A DNA stretch of 36,678 nucleotides, taken from positions 1 through 36,678 of the forward strand of contig NZ_JOIY01000063.1 in NCBI RefSeq assembly GCF_000720185.1, in the 5' to 3' direction. Position numbers and translations under genes: made by a program. A model generated the notes under the pieces. It saw nothing but the letters and a program-made list of their open reading frames with translations, did no database searches and was not told where the DNA came from. Numbering within the stretch: position 1 is the first letter of the stretch; each line of letters opens with the position of its first letter. Positions 10,061-17,249 of this stretch are shown here, one piece after another. The stretch is from Streptomyces sp. NRRL S-340. GTDB lineage: Bacteria > Actinomycetota > Actinomycetes > Streptomycetales > Streptomycetaceae.

Positions 10061-10078
10061 TGAGTGATCAACCACTCA
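10061..10078. promoter_or_regulatory. Candidate TetR operator before the MDR oxidoreductase
   Basis: TGAGTGATCAACCACTCA has 6-bp inverted arms (TGAGTG and CACTCA). It lies 20 bases upstream of the oxidoreductase ATG, where it would block transcription or initiation. It shares 11 consecutive bases with the site before the TetR gene. Confidence 0.65.
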
Positions 10079-10098
10079 TAAAGAAACGGAGAGCAGCC

Positions 10099-11145
10099 AT
10101 GCGTGTCACCGAGATCGTCCTCCCCGCTCCCGGGGAGCCGGAGACCCTGCGGACCCGGGTGCGCGACCTGCCGGAGCCGGGGCCCGGCCAGGCCCTGGTC
10201 CGCGTCGAGGCCAGCGGCGTGACCTTCGCGGAGCAGCAGATGCGCCGCGGCACGTACTACGACATGCCGGCCTTCCCCTTCGTCCCCGGCTACGACCTCG
10301 TCGGCGTCGTGGAGGCGGTCGGCGAGCCCGTACCGGGACAGCCGTCCCCCGCCCCGGGGCAGCGGGTCGCCGCGCTGACCAAGACCGGCGGCTGGGCCGA
10401 CCACGCGCTGCTGGAGGCCGCCGACCTCGTCCCGGTCCCCGACGGCGTGGGTGCGGCCGAGGCCGAGACGCTGGTGACCAACGGCGCCACCGCCTGGCGC
10501 ATGCTGCACCGCAGCGCGCGCGTGCGGCCGGGCGGGACCGTCGTGGTGCACGGCGCCAACGGCGGTGTCGGCAGCGTCCTGGTGCAGCTCGCCCGCGCCC
10601 ACGGGGTGCGGGTCATCGGCACCGCCTCCGCCCGCCACCAGGAAGCCGTCCGCGCGATGGGCGCCCTCCCCGTCGACTACCGCCGCGACGTGCCCGCCCA
10701 GGTCCGCGCCCTCGCCCCGCACGGCGTGGCCGCCGTCTTCGACCACGTCGGCGGCCCGGGCATCAAGGACTCCTGGCGGATGCTCGCCCCCGGCGGCACC
10801 CTCGTCTCCTACGGCAGCGCCGCCACCCGCGACGCGCCCGGGAACGGCAGGACCGCGGTCCTCGCGCTGGTGGGCCGGCTGCTGCTGTGGAACGCGCTGC
10901 CCAACGGCCGCCACGCCCACTTCTTCAACCTGTGGGCCGGCCGGGCCAGGCGCCCCGAGCGCTTCAGGGCGCTGCTGCGCGAGGATCTCGCCCAGGTCTT
11001 CGCGCTGCTCCGCTCCGGCGCCCTGACGGCCAGGATCGACCGCGTCTACCCGCTCGCCCAGGCCGCCGAGGCCCTGCGGTACGCCGAGTCCGGGTCCGTG
11101 GTCGGCAAGGTCGTCATCGCGCCGGGCGCACCCGCCGTCGGCTGA
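10099..11145 (+). CDS. Medium-chain (MDR) NAD(P)H:quinone-type oxidoreductase
   Basis: 348 residues. It is a zinc-independent member of the MDR/zeta-crystallin-like family. The GroES-like N-domain includes YDMPAFPFVPGYDLVGVVEAVG (about residues 55-76). The Rossmann fold has the nucleotide motif VHGANGGVGSVLVQLARAHGVRVIGTA (about 151-177). Zinc-ligand cysteines are absent. The family reduces quinones or activated alkenes with NADPH. ATG at 10099 follows GGAGA at 6-7 bases. A GTG at 10060 would add 13 residues, but that reading runs through the candidate operator. It is probably controlled by the upstream TetR protein. The stop codon lies in a hairpin shared with the convergent response regulator gene. 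Confidence 0.9.
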   Translation: MRVTEIVLPAPGEPETLRTRVRDLPEPGPGQALVRVEASGVTFAEQQMRRGTYYDMPAFPFVPGYDLVGVVEAVGEPVPGQPSPAPGQRVAALTKTGGWADHALLEAADLVPVPDGVGAAEAETLVTNGATAWRMLHRSARVRPGGTVVVHGANGGVGSVLVQLARAHGVRVIGTASARHQEAVRAMGALPVDYRRDVPAQVRALAPHGVAAVFDHVGGPGIKDSWRMLAPGGTLVSYGSAATRDAPGNGRTAVLALVGRLLLWNALPNGRHAHFFNLWAGRARRPERFRALLREDLAQVFALLRSGALTARIDRVYPLAQAAEALRYAESGSVVGKVVIAPGAPAVG

Positions 11146-11170
11146 CCCGTGCCCCGGGGCGGTCAGCCGA
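11138..11170. terminator. Bidirectional terminator made from both stop codons
   Basis: TCGGCTGACC (11138-11147) and GGTCAGCCGA (11161-11170) form a perfect 10-bp stem. Inside it GCCCCGGGGC (11151-11160) is a further perfect palindrome. The stop codons of the plus-strand oxidoreductase (11143-11145) and the minus-strand response regulator (11163-11165) lie in opposite arms. Confidence 0.8.
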
Positions 11171-11804
11171 GGATCCCCCGGTCGTAGGCGGCCGCGACGG
11201 CCGCCGCCCGGTCCTTGACGCCGAGCTTGGCGTACAGGTGGGTGAGGTGGGTCTTCACCGTGGCCTCGCTGATGAACAGCTCCCGGGCGATCTCCCGGTT
11301 GGAGGTGCCCCGGGCGACCAGGACCAGCACCTCGCGCTCGCGGGCGGAGAGCGGTTCGCTGCCCGCGGCGGGGGCGCGGACCGCGGAGACCAGGCGGGAG
11401 GCGACGGCCGGGGAGAGCACCGTACGGCCCTCGGCGGCGGCCCGCACCGCGGTGAACAGCTCCTCGCGCGGGGCGTCCTTGAGCAGGTAGCCGGTGGCGC
11501 CCGCCTCGATCGCGGGCAGCGTGTCGGAGTCGGTGTCGTACGTCGTCAGCACGAGCACCTTCGCGCGGGCGCCGCGGCGGGTCAGCTCCCGGATCGCGTC
11601 CACGCCCGAGCCGCCCGGCATCCGCAGGTCCATGAGGACGACGTCCGGGTCGAGCGCGGCGGCCTTCTCCACCGCCTCGGCACCGCCGGACGCCTCGCCG
11701 AGCACGGTGAACCCGGACGCGGCCTCGAACATGCCGCGCAGACCGTCCCGTACGACGGGGTGGTCGTCGACGATCAGCAGGGAGATGGGTGTGTCATCGG
11801 TCAT
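11163..11804 (-). CDS. NarL/LuxR-family response regulator
   Basis: 213 residues. The receiver domain has the acidic pocket (IVDDH) and phospho-acceptor Asp59 in VVLMDLRMPG, with the conserved Lys in YLLKDA. The C-terminal LuxR-type helix-turn-helix is LSAREREVLVLVARGTSNREIARELFISEATVKTHLTHLYAKLGV. It should bind DNA after phosphorylation by the adjacent kinase. The ATG overlaps the end of the kinase gene by 11 bp, so the two are co-translated. It closes an operon of ABC ATPase, permease, kinase and regulator. A natural target is the palindrome at 14831-14850 upstream of that operon. Confidence 0.95.
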   Translation of the reverse strand: MTDDTPISLLIVDDHPVVRDGLRGMFEAASGFTVLGEASGGAEAVEKAAALDPDVVLMDLRMPGGSGVDAIRELTRRGARAKVLVLTTYDTDSDTLPAIEAGATGYLLKDAPREELFTAVRAAAEGRTVLSPAVASRLVSAVRAPAAGSEPLSAREREVLVLVARGTSNREIARELFISEATVKTHLTHLYAKLGVKDRAAAVAAAYDRGILG

Positions 11805-13116
11805 CGCCCACCAAAGGTACGCGAGCCGAGACCGCCGTACCGTGGCCGGGCTCGGACTCGACCGTCAGGGAGCCCGCGATGCGTTCGGCGCGGGCGCGCA
11901 TGCCGTCCAGGCCGAACCCGCCGGCGCGGGTGCGGGCGGGCACGGCGAGCGGGTCGAAGCCCCGGCCGTCGTCGCGGATGTCCAGGGACACCATGTCGCC
12001 CATGAAGGAGAGCGTGACGCCGACCCGGGAGCAGCGGGCGTGCCGGGCGGCGTTGGACAGGGCCTCCTGGGCGATGCGCAGCAGCGTCGCCGAGACCTCG
12101 TCGTGCAGCGGCAGGGCGGTGCCGGTCACGGTGAAGTCGGCCCGGGTTCCGTTCCGTTCGCCCCACTGTGCGACGGTGCTCTTCAGCGCCTCCGGCAGCC
12201 CGGCGTCCGCCAGGTCCACCGGGGCGAGGTTGTGCACCGAGCGGCGGGCCTCGCCCAGGCTGTGCCGGGCCAGGTCCATGGCGCGGCCCACGTGCTCGCG
12301 GGCCGTCGCCTCGTCCGGCGCGGCCGACACCACCTGGAGCTGGGCGATGATGCCGGTCAGCCCCTGGGCGAGGGTGTCGTGGATCTCGGCGGCCAGGCGC
12401 CGGCGCTCGTCGGCGACACCGGCCTCGCGGGCCTGGAGGAGGAGCTGGGCGTGCAGCGCGGCGTTCTCGTCGAGGGCCTGCTGCAACGCCGTGTTGGTGC
12501 GCTCCAGTTCGCAGATGCTGGCGGCCTGGGTGCGGGCGCGGGCCTGCTCCTGGTCGGCGTACCGGGTGAACACGAGGACCAGGCCGGCGTTGGCGCCGAG
12601 CACCACGACGAAGCCGAACCAGAGGACCAGGCCGTGCGGCGGCATCCCGCCGATCTCGCTGCCGGCCATGGTGACGGCGGTCAGGCACAGGCCGGGCAGC
12701 ACCAGCCGGCGCGACAGGTGCCGGGCCGCGGTGTAGTAGCCGGCGACGGCGTAGAAGGCGAAGAACGGGTTGAGCCAGGTCAGGACGAAGCCCAGGGCCC
12801 AGCGCGCGAAGTAGAAGCAGGCGCTCGCCCGCCCCGGCATCGGCCGTTCGCGGGCCCAGCGCGTCCATCCCGCCTGGAGGACCAGCGCGACGAGCACCAG
12901 GACGACGGCGACGGCGATCTCGCCCCGGCTCATGCCGACCGCGGCGGCCGAGCCGGCCGCCGTGAGCACGGCCACGACGAGCAGGGCGTAAGGCCCCCAG
13001 GTGTCGAAGGAGGCCCGGGGCTGCTTCCACTCGGCGGTCGTCGTGGCTGTGGTGTCCGGCATGGCCCCAGTGTCCGGCACGGCCCCTCTCGCGGGCACGG
13101 CCCCGGCGTCGGGCAT
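11794..13116 (-). CDS. Sensor histidine kinase (HisKA_3 type)
   Basis: 440 residues from the ATG at 13116. A Pro/Asp-rich head is followed by about six membrane segments (roughly residues 40-200), so sensing is probably intramembrane. A short coiled coil (ERTNTALQQALDENAALHAQLLLQARE) leads to the dimerisation/phosphoacceptor motif ERRRLAAEIHDTLAQGLTGI with His246. The ATPase domain has IAQEALSNAARHA (N box), IRDDGRGFD (G1) and GGFGLDGMRARAERIAG (G2), all intact. The start is 8 bases after the permease stop. An ATG at 13062 is an alternative, since the residues between contain a short repeat (PDAGAV, PARGAV, PDTGAM). The LiaS/DesK-like layout next to an ABC transporter suggests response to membrane or antibiotic stress. 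Confidence 0.92.
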   Translation of the reverse strand: MPDAGAVPARGAVPDTGAMPDTTATTTAEWKQPRASFDTWGPYALLVVAVLTAAGSAAAVGMSRGEIAVAVVLVLVALVLQAGWTRWARERPMPGRASACFYFARWALGFVLTWLNPFFAFYAVAGYYTAARHLSRRLVLPGLCLTAVTMAGSEIGGMPPHGLVLWFGFVVVLGANAGLVLVFTRYADQEQARARTQAASICELERTNTALQQALDENAALHAQLLLQAREAGVADERRRLAAEIHDTLAQGLTGIIAQLQVVSAAPDEATAREHVGRAMDLARHSLGEARRSVHNLAPVDLADAGLPEALKSTVAQWGERNGTRADFTVTGTALPLHDEVSATLLRIAQEALSNAARHARCSRVGVTLSFMGDMVSLDIRDDGRGFDPLAVPARTRAGGFGLDGMRARAERIAGSLTVESEPGHGTAVSARVPLVGDDR

Positions 13117-13124
13117 GAGGGAGG

Positions 13125-13874
13125 TCACTCCCAGCGGAACCAGCGGGCGGCACCGGCGGTGAGCAGCACCGTCCACGCCACCAGCACGCCCAGGTGGGTC
13201 CAGCCCGGCCAGTGACCGGCGGCGGCCTGGTTCAGGGCCTGCGCGGCGGCGCCGAAGGGCGTGTACCCGACGATCCGGGCGAGCACGTGGGGCATGGACT
13301 GCACCGGCACCCACAGGCCCGCGCAGAACATCATCGGGAAGACGACGACGCCCCCGATCGCGCCGGCGATCTTCGTGGTGCGCGACAGCGCGGAGACGAC
13401 GGAGCCCAGCGCGAGGGCGGCGCAGACGGCCAGCAGCAGCGCGAGCGCGTAGCCGAAGGGCTGCTCGGGCAGGCGTACGCCGAAGGCGAGGCGGCCGACG
13501 GACAGGGCGAGCAGGGCCGACACCAGCGCGGCACCCGCGAAGAGCACCATGTGCGCCGAGAGCAGGACGAACGGCCGGACCGGAGTGGCGGACATCCGGC
13601 GCAGGATGCCGCGCTCGCGGTAGCCGGTGAGGACCTGCGGCATGGCCTGCAGCCCGCCGAGGATCATGCCGAGCAGCACCGCGACGGGCACGTAGACGTC
13701 GACGAGCCGCAGCCCGCCGAGCCCGCTGTCGTGCTCCCGGAAGGACGGGACGGACCCGAGGATCGCCAGCAGCAGGGAGGGGAACAGCAGGATCCAGAAG
13801 ATCGCGCCGGGCTCGCGGCGGAACAGGCGGATCTCGGTGCGCAGCACGGCCGGGTTCACAAGGGCGCTGCTCAT
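13125..13874 (-). CDS. ABC-2 type transporter permease
   Basis: 249 residues with six hydrophobic segments. The family motif region GYRERGILRRMSATPVRPFVLLSAHM (about residues 84-109) and the late FPMMFCAGLWVPVQSMP segment are typical of ABC-2 drug or lipid exporters (DrrB-like). Its ATG overlaps the ATPase stop as ATGA, so the two subunits should be made in equal amounts. Together with the ATPase it would form an exporter at the cytoplasmic membrane. The adjacent two-component system suggests induced expression and self-resistance or envelope stress. The substrate is unknown. Confidence 0.92.
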   Translation of the reverse strand: MSSALVNPAVLRTEIRLFRREPGAIFWILLFPSLLLAILGSVPSFREHDSGLGGLRLVDVYVPVAVLLGMILGGLQAMPQVLTGYRERGILRRMSATPVRPFVLLSAHMVLFAGAALVSALLALSVGRLAFGVRLPEQPFGYALALLLAVCAALALGSVVSALSRTTKIAGAIGGVVVFPMMFCAGLWVPVQSMPHVLARIVGYTPFGAAAQALNQAAAGHWPGWTHLGVLVAWTVLLTAGAARWFRWE

Positions 13875-14773
13875 GCGGCGGCCTCCGTCAGGTCCAGGAA
13901 CGCGTCGTCGAGCGTGGCGTCGCTGACGCGGAGTTGGTGGGCGGTGATGTGGTGGCGGGCGAGCAGGGTGATGACCGCGTTGACGGTGGTGTCGGTGCCG
14001 GACAGCGTGATCCGGCCGTCCTTCGACGTCACCGACGCCAGGTCGGGCAGCGCGTTCAGCTCACGCTCGTCCAGCGGCGCGGACGGGGTGAAGCTGATGA
14101 CGGTGGCGCCCGCCGAGCGCCGGATCAGCCCCTGCGGGGTGTCCAGGGCGGCGATCCGGCCCTGGTCGATCACGGCGATCCGGTCGCACAGCCGCTGCGC
14201 CTCCTCCATGAAGTGCGTCACCAGCAGGACGGTGACGCCACCCGCCCGGACGTCCTCGATGAGCTGCCAGGTGTCGCGGCGGGCGCGCGGGTCGAGCCCG
14301 GTGGTCAGCTCGTCCAGGACGACGACCCGGGGGTTTCCGACCAGGGCGAGAGCGATGAACAGGCGCTGCTTCTGGCCGCCGGACAGCTTGGCGAAGCGGG
14401 TGGTGAGCTTGCCGGTGAGGCCGAGGCGCTCGGCGAGCGGGCGCCAGTCGGCCGGGCGCGGATAGAAGGAGGCGTACAGCTCCAGCGCCTCGCGGACGGT
14501 GAGCTTGGGCTGCAGCTCGCTCTGCTGGAGCTGCGCGCCGAGGACGCGGGCGACCTCCTCGTGGTCGGTGACCGGGTCGAGCCCGGTGACCCGGACCCGG
14601 CCCGCGTCGGGCACCCGCAGGCCCTCGACGCACTCCACGGTGGTGGTCTTCCCGGCGCCGTTCGGGCCGAGGACGCCGAAGATCTCACCTTCCTCGACGG
14701 CGAAGGAGACGCCGTCGACGACGGCCCGGCCGGCGTAGGACTTGCGCAGTTCGCTGACTTCGATGACGGACAT
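13871..14773 (-). CDS. ABC transporter ATP-binding protein (DrrA-like)
   Basis: 300 residues. Walker A is GPNGAGKTTT (about residues 37-46), the signature LSGGQKQR, Walker B VVVLDELTTGLD and the H-loop VTHFMEEA. The C-terminal 80 residues form the small regulatory extension of DrrA-type ATPases. Walker B keeps the catalytic Glu (LDE). The chosen ATG (14773) begins at MSVIEVSELRKSY, the family's usual first strand. Upstream in-frame starts would only add low-complexity sequence. It is the first gene of a four-gene operon and the promoter must lie in the 424-bp gap shared with the divergent exporter operon. Confidence 0.94.
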   Translation of the reverse strand: MSVIEVSELRKSYAGRAVVDGVSFAVEEGEIFGVLGPNGAGKTTTVECVEGLRVPDAGRVRVTGLDPVTDHEEVARVLGAQLQQSELQPKLTVREALELYASFYPRPADWRPLAERLGLTGKLTTRFAKLSGGQKQRLFIALALVGNPRVVVLDELTTGLDPRARRDTWQLIEDVRAGGVTVLLVTHFMEEAQRLCDRIAVIDQGRIAALDTPQGLIRRSAGATVISFTPSAPLDERELNALPDLASVTSKDGRITLSGTDTTVNAVITLLARHHITAHQLRVSDATLDDAFLDLTEAAA

Positions 14774-14830
14774 GGCATCAGGGTCCCGGCCGGCGGCATC
14801 CGCGCACATCGCCCGACGCGCTCGAAGCGG

Positions 14831-14850
14831 CATCAGCCGATCGGTTGATG
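14831..14850. promoter_or_regulatory. Near-perfect 20-bp palindrome, candidate response-regulator site
   Basis: CATCAGCCGATCGGTTGATG reads the same on both strands except for one symmetric pair. It is centred about 67 bp upstream of the ABC ATPase start, suitable for an activator site. The operon encodes a NarL-type regulator, a family that binds such inverted repeats. Confidence 0.55.
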
Positions 14851-15000
14851 CGGCGCTACGACCGTACGGCGGGCAGGGTCGGCCGACAGGACGAAGGCGG
14901 AGGCCGGGGGCGGATCGGTGCACGGGCGCGCGGGGGGGGGCGCGCAGGGGGTGGTGCGCCGGGCGGGGCGCGGCGGAGGGCGACGGTGCCGGGGCAGAGG

Positions 15001-15141
15001 CGCATCGGAGAGCGGTTCCGGCGGGGCGGGGACACGGCGGACGGGATTCCGGCGGGGCGGGAGTGCGGTGGCGGGGCAGCGGCGCATCGGAGAGCGGTTC
15101 CGGCGGGGCAGGGGCGCATCGAAGAGCGGTTCCGGCGGGGC
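15001..15141. repeat. Three copies of a 27-bp interspersed repeat
   Basis: CGCATCGGAGAGCGGTTCCG plus GCGGGGC occurs at 15001-15027 and 15083-15109, and with one change at 15115-15141. Partial copies (ATTCCGGCGGGGCGGG) lie between. The spacing is irregular (82 and 32 bp). The array directly precedes the exporter operon. Confidence 0.85.
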
Positions 15142-15197
15142 GGGGTCGGCCAAAACTCGGTGGGCGATGTCAGTGCCGGTCCGTAGTCTCCGCAGTG

Positions 15198-17249
15198 ATG
15201 TCCACTACACCTACACCTGCCACCGCCCGGCCCCCTGCCGCCCCCGTCCGCCCCGACGAGCCGTCCCCGTCCGCCGCCCCGGCCGCCGGGCGGTCGGCCG
15301 TCAGGACGCTGCTGCGCCTGTGGCCGTACGTGCGCCCGGTGCGCACGCGGTTGTCCGTCGCCGCGTTCGTGGCGATCGTCGCCTCCTGCGTGGGGCTGGT
15401 GATCCCGCTGGTCCTGAAGTGGCTGGTGGACGGACCGGTCGCCGACCGGGACCAGGGCGGTGTGTGGCTGGGCGCGCTGTACCTGCTGCTGCTCGGCATC
15501 GCGGAAGCCCTGCTGTTCGGGCTGCGCAGGTGGCTGGTGGCCCGCCCGCTGGCGAACGTCGAGGCCGGGATGCGGGCCGGCCTGTACGGGCACCTGCAAC
15601 GGCTGCCGGTCGCCTTCCACGACCGCTGGGCGTCGGGCCAGTTGCTGTCCCGGGGCACGACCGACCTGATGCTGCTGCGTCAGTTCCTCGCCTTCCCCCT
15701 GACGTTCCTGCTGGTCAACGGAGTGACGATCCTGGTGGGCGTCGTCATCATGCTGGTCCAGGACTGGACGCTGGGCCTGGTGATGCTGGCGCCCGCCGTG
15801 CCGCTGATCGCCCTGAGCGCCCTCTTCGAGACGCGGTACGCGCACGTGGCGCGGCTGGCGCAGGACCAGGCCGGCGACCTGACGACGGTGGTCGAGGAGA
15901 GCGTGCTCGGCATCCGCATCATCAAGGGGTTCGGACGGCACCGCAGCCAGGCGCGGGCGTTCCGCGAGCTGTCGGCCACCCTGCGCGGCACCGAACTGCG
16001 CAAGGCCCGGCTGCTGGCGACCATCTGGGCGGTCATCATGTGCCTGCCCGAAGTGGCCATCGGGGCCACGCTGGTGGTGGGGGCGGTGCAGGTGGCGGAC
16101 GGCGGGCTGTCGGCGGGCACGCTGGTCGCCTTCCTGTCCACGGCGCTCGCCCTGCGCTGGCCGGTGGAGTCGATCGGCTTCCTGCTCGCGATGAGCCAGG
16201 AGGCGGCGACCGCCACCGAGCGGTACTTCGAGGTGCTGGACGCGGAACCGGAGTCCACCGGGCCGGACGCCGTGACGCCGGACGCTCACGCCGCGACCGG
16301 CAGCGGCGGCGGCAGCGGCCTCACGGCCGTCAGGACCGTCAGGACCGTCAAGGGGGACGCAGACACCGGCACCGTGAGGGCGGACGGGCGCACCGGCACG
16401 GTGACGGACGGAGGCACCGTGGCGGCCGACGGCACCGGCTCCGTTACGGCCGGCGTGCAGGCGGACGGCGGCGCCGGCGAGCCCGTCGCGGGCGGGCTCC
16501 GCTTCGAGAACGTCCGCTTCCGCTACCCCGACGCCCCGCCCGGCTCCCCGCCCCTGCTCGACCGTGTCGACCTGCACGTCCGTCCCGGCGAGTCGATGGC
16601 CCTGGTCGGCGCCACCGGGAGCGGCAAGACGACCCTGACGGCGCTCGTGCCCCGCCTGCACGAGGTGACCTCCGGTCGGATCACGCTGGACGGCACCAAC
16701 ATCCGCGCGATGGACCGGCGGACCCTGCGCACCCTCGTCGCCGTCGCCTTCGAGGAACCCACCCTGTTCTCCGCGAGCGTCGGCGACAACGTTCTCATGG
16801 GTGCCGGCGAAGACGCGGACGCCGGTGAGCTGGACCGCGCGCTCGCCGTGGCGCAGGCGGAGTTCGCGCACGCCCTCCCGCAGGGCACCGCGACACAGGT
16901 CGGCGAGATGGGCCTGAGCCTGTCCGGCGGCCAGCGCCAGCGCCTGGCGCTGGCCCGCGCGGTCGTCGGCCGGCCCCGGTTCCTCGTCCTGGACGACCCG
17001 CTGTCCGCCCTCGACGTGCACACCGAGGCCGCCGTGGAGGCCGCGCTGCGCCAGGTGCTCGCCGACACCACGGCCCTCATCGTCGCCCACCGCCCCTCCA
17101 CGGTGCTGCTGGCCGACCGCGTCGCCCTGCTCTCCGGCGGCCGGATCACCGCCGTGGGCACCCACCACGAACTGCTGCGCACCAACGCCGAGTACGCCCG
17201 CCTGATGTCCGGCGGCGGCCCCCGCGACGAGGAGGACGACGACCGATGA
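15198..17249 (+). CDS. ABC exporter half-transporter 1 (degenerate-site NBD)
   Basis: 683 residues: a type IV exporter membrane domain (six segments, about residues 45-330), an unusually long linker and an ATPase domain. The linker (about 355-432) is low-complexity Gly/Thr/Asp sequence absent from most homologues. Walker A is GATGSGKT (471-478, Lys477) and the signature is intact LSGGQ (575-579). Walker B reads LVLDDP: Asp599 is kept but the catalytic Glu is Asp600. The Q-loop Gln is Glu (VAFEEPTLF). The H-loop His631 is present. This is the degenerate-site half of a heterodimeric exporter such as TM287 or LmrC. It overlaps the next gene as ATGA. The substrate is unknown. Confidence 0.93.
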   Translation: MSTTPTPATARPPAAPVRPDEPSPSAAPAAGRSAVRTLLRLWPYVRPVRTRLSVAAFVAIVASCVGLVIPLVLKWLVDGPVADRDQGGVWLGALYLLLLGIAEALLFGLRRWLVARPLANVEAGMRAGLYGHLQRLPVAFHDRWASGQLLSRGTTDLMLLRQFLAFPLTFLLVNGVTILVGVVIMLVQDWTLGLVMLAPAVPLIALSALFETRYAHVARLAQDQAGDLTTVVEESVLGIRIIKGFGRHRSQARAFRELSATLRGTELRKARLLATIWAVIMCLPEVAIGATLVVGAVQVADGGLSAGTLVAFLSTALALRWPVESIGFLLAMSQEAATATERYFEVLDAEPESTGPDAVTPDAHAATGSGGGSGLTAVRTVRTVKGDADTGTVRADGRTGTVTDGGTVAADGTGSVTAGVQADGGAGEPVAGGLRFENVRFRYPDAPPGSPPLLDRVDLHVRPGESMALVGATGSGKTTLTALVPRLHEVTSGRITLDGTNIRAMDRRTLRTLVAVAFEEPTLFSASVGDNVLMGAGEDADAGELDRALAVAQAEFAHALPQGTATQVGEMGLSLSGGQRQRLALARAVVGRPRFLVLDDPLSALDVHTEAAVEAALRQVLADTTALIVAHRPSTVLLADRVALLSGGRITAVGTHHELLRTNAEYARLMSGGGPRDEEDDDR

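Larger units (their letters stand above)
14774..15197. other. Divergent intergenic region with palindrome and repeats
   Basis: 424 bp between two divergent transporter operons. No convincing gene is seen. It holds a 20-bp palindrome near the ATPase gene, a run of nine or more G at about 14932-14940 flanked by GCGC, and three copies of a 27-bp repeat (15001-15141). A TAGTCT box at 15184-15189 ends 8 bases before the plus-strand ATG, so that transcript may be leaderless. Confidence 0.6.

Noticed and set aside
16261..16500. Low-complexity stretch in half-transporter 1 as a frameshift
   Set aside because: The frame stays open with normal codon bias and re-enters the ATPase domain correctly, so it is a long linker.
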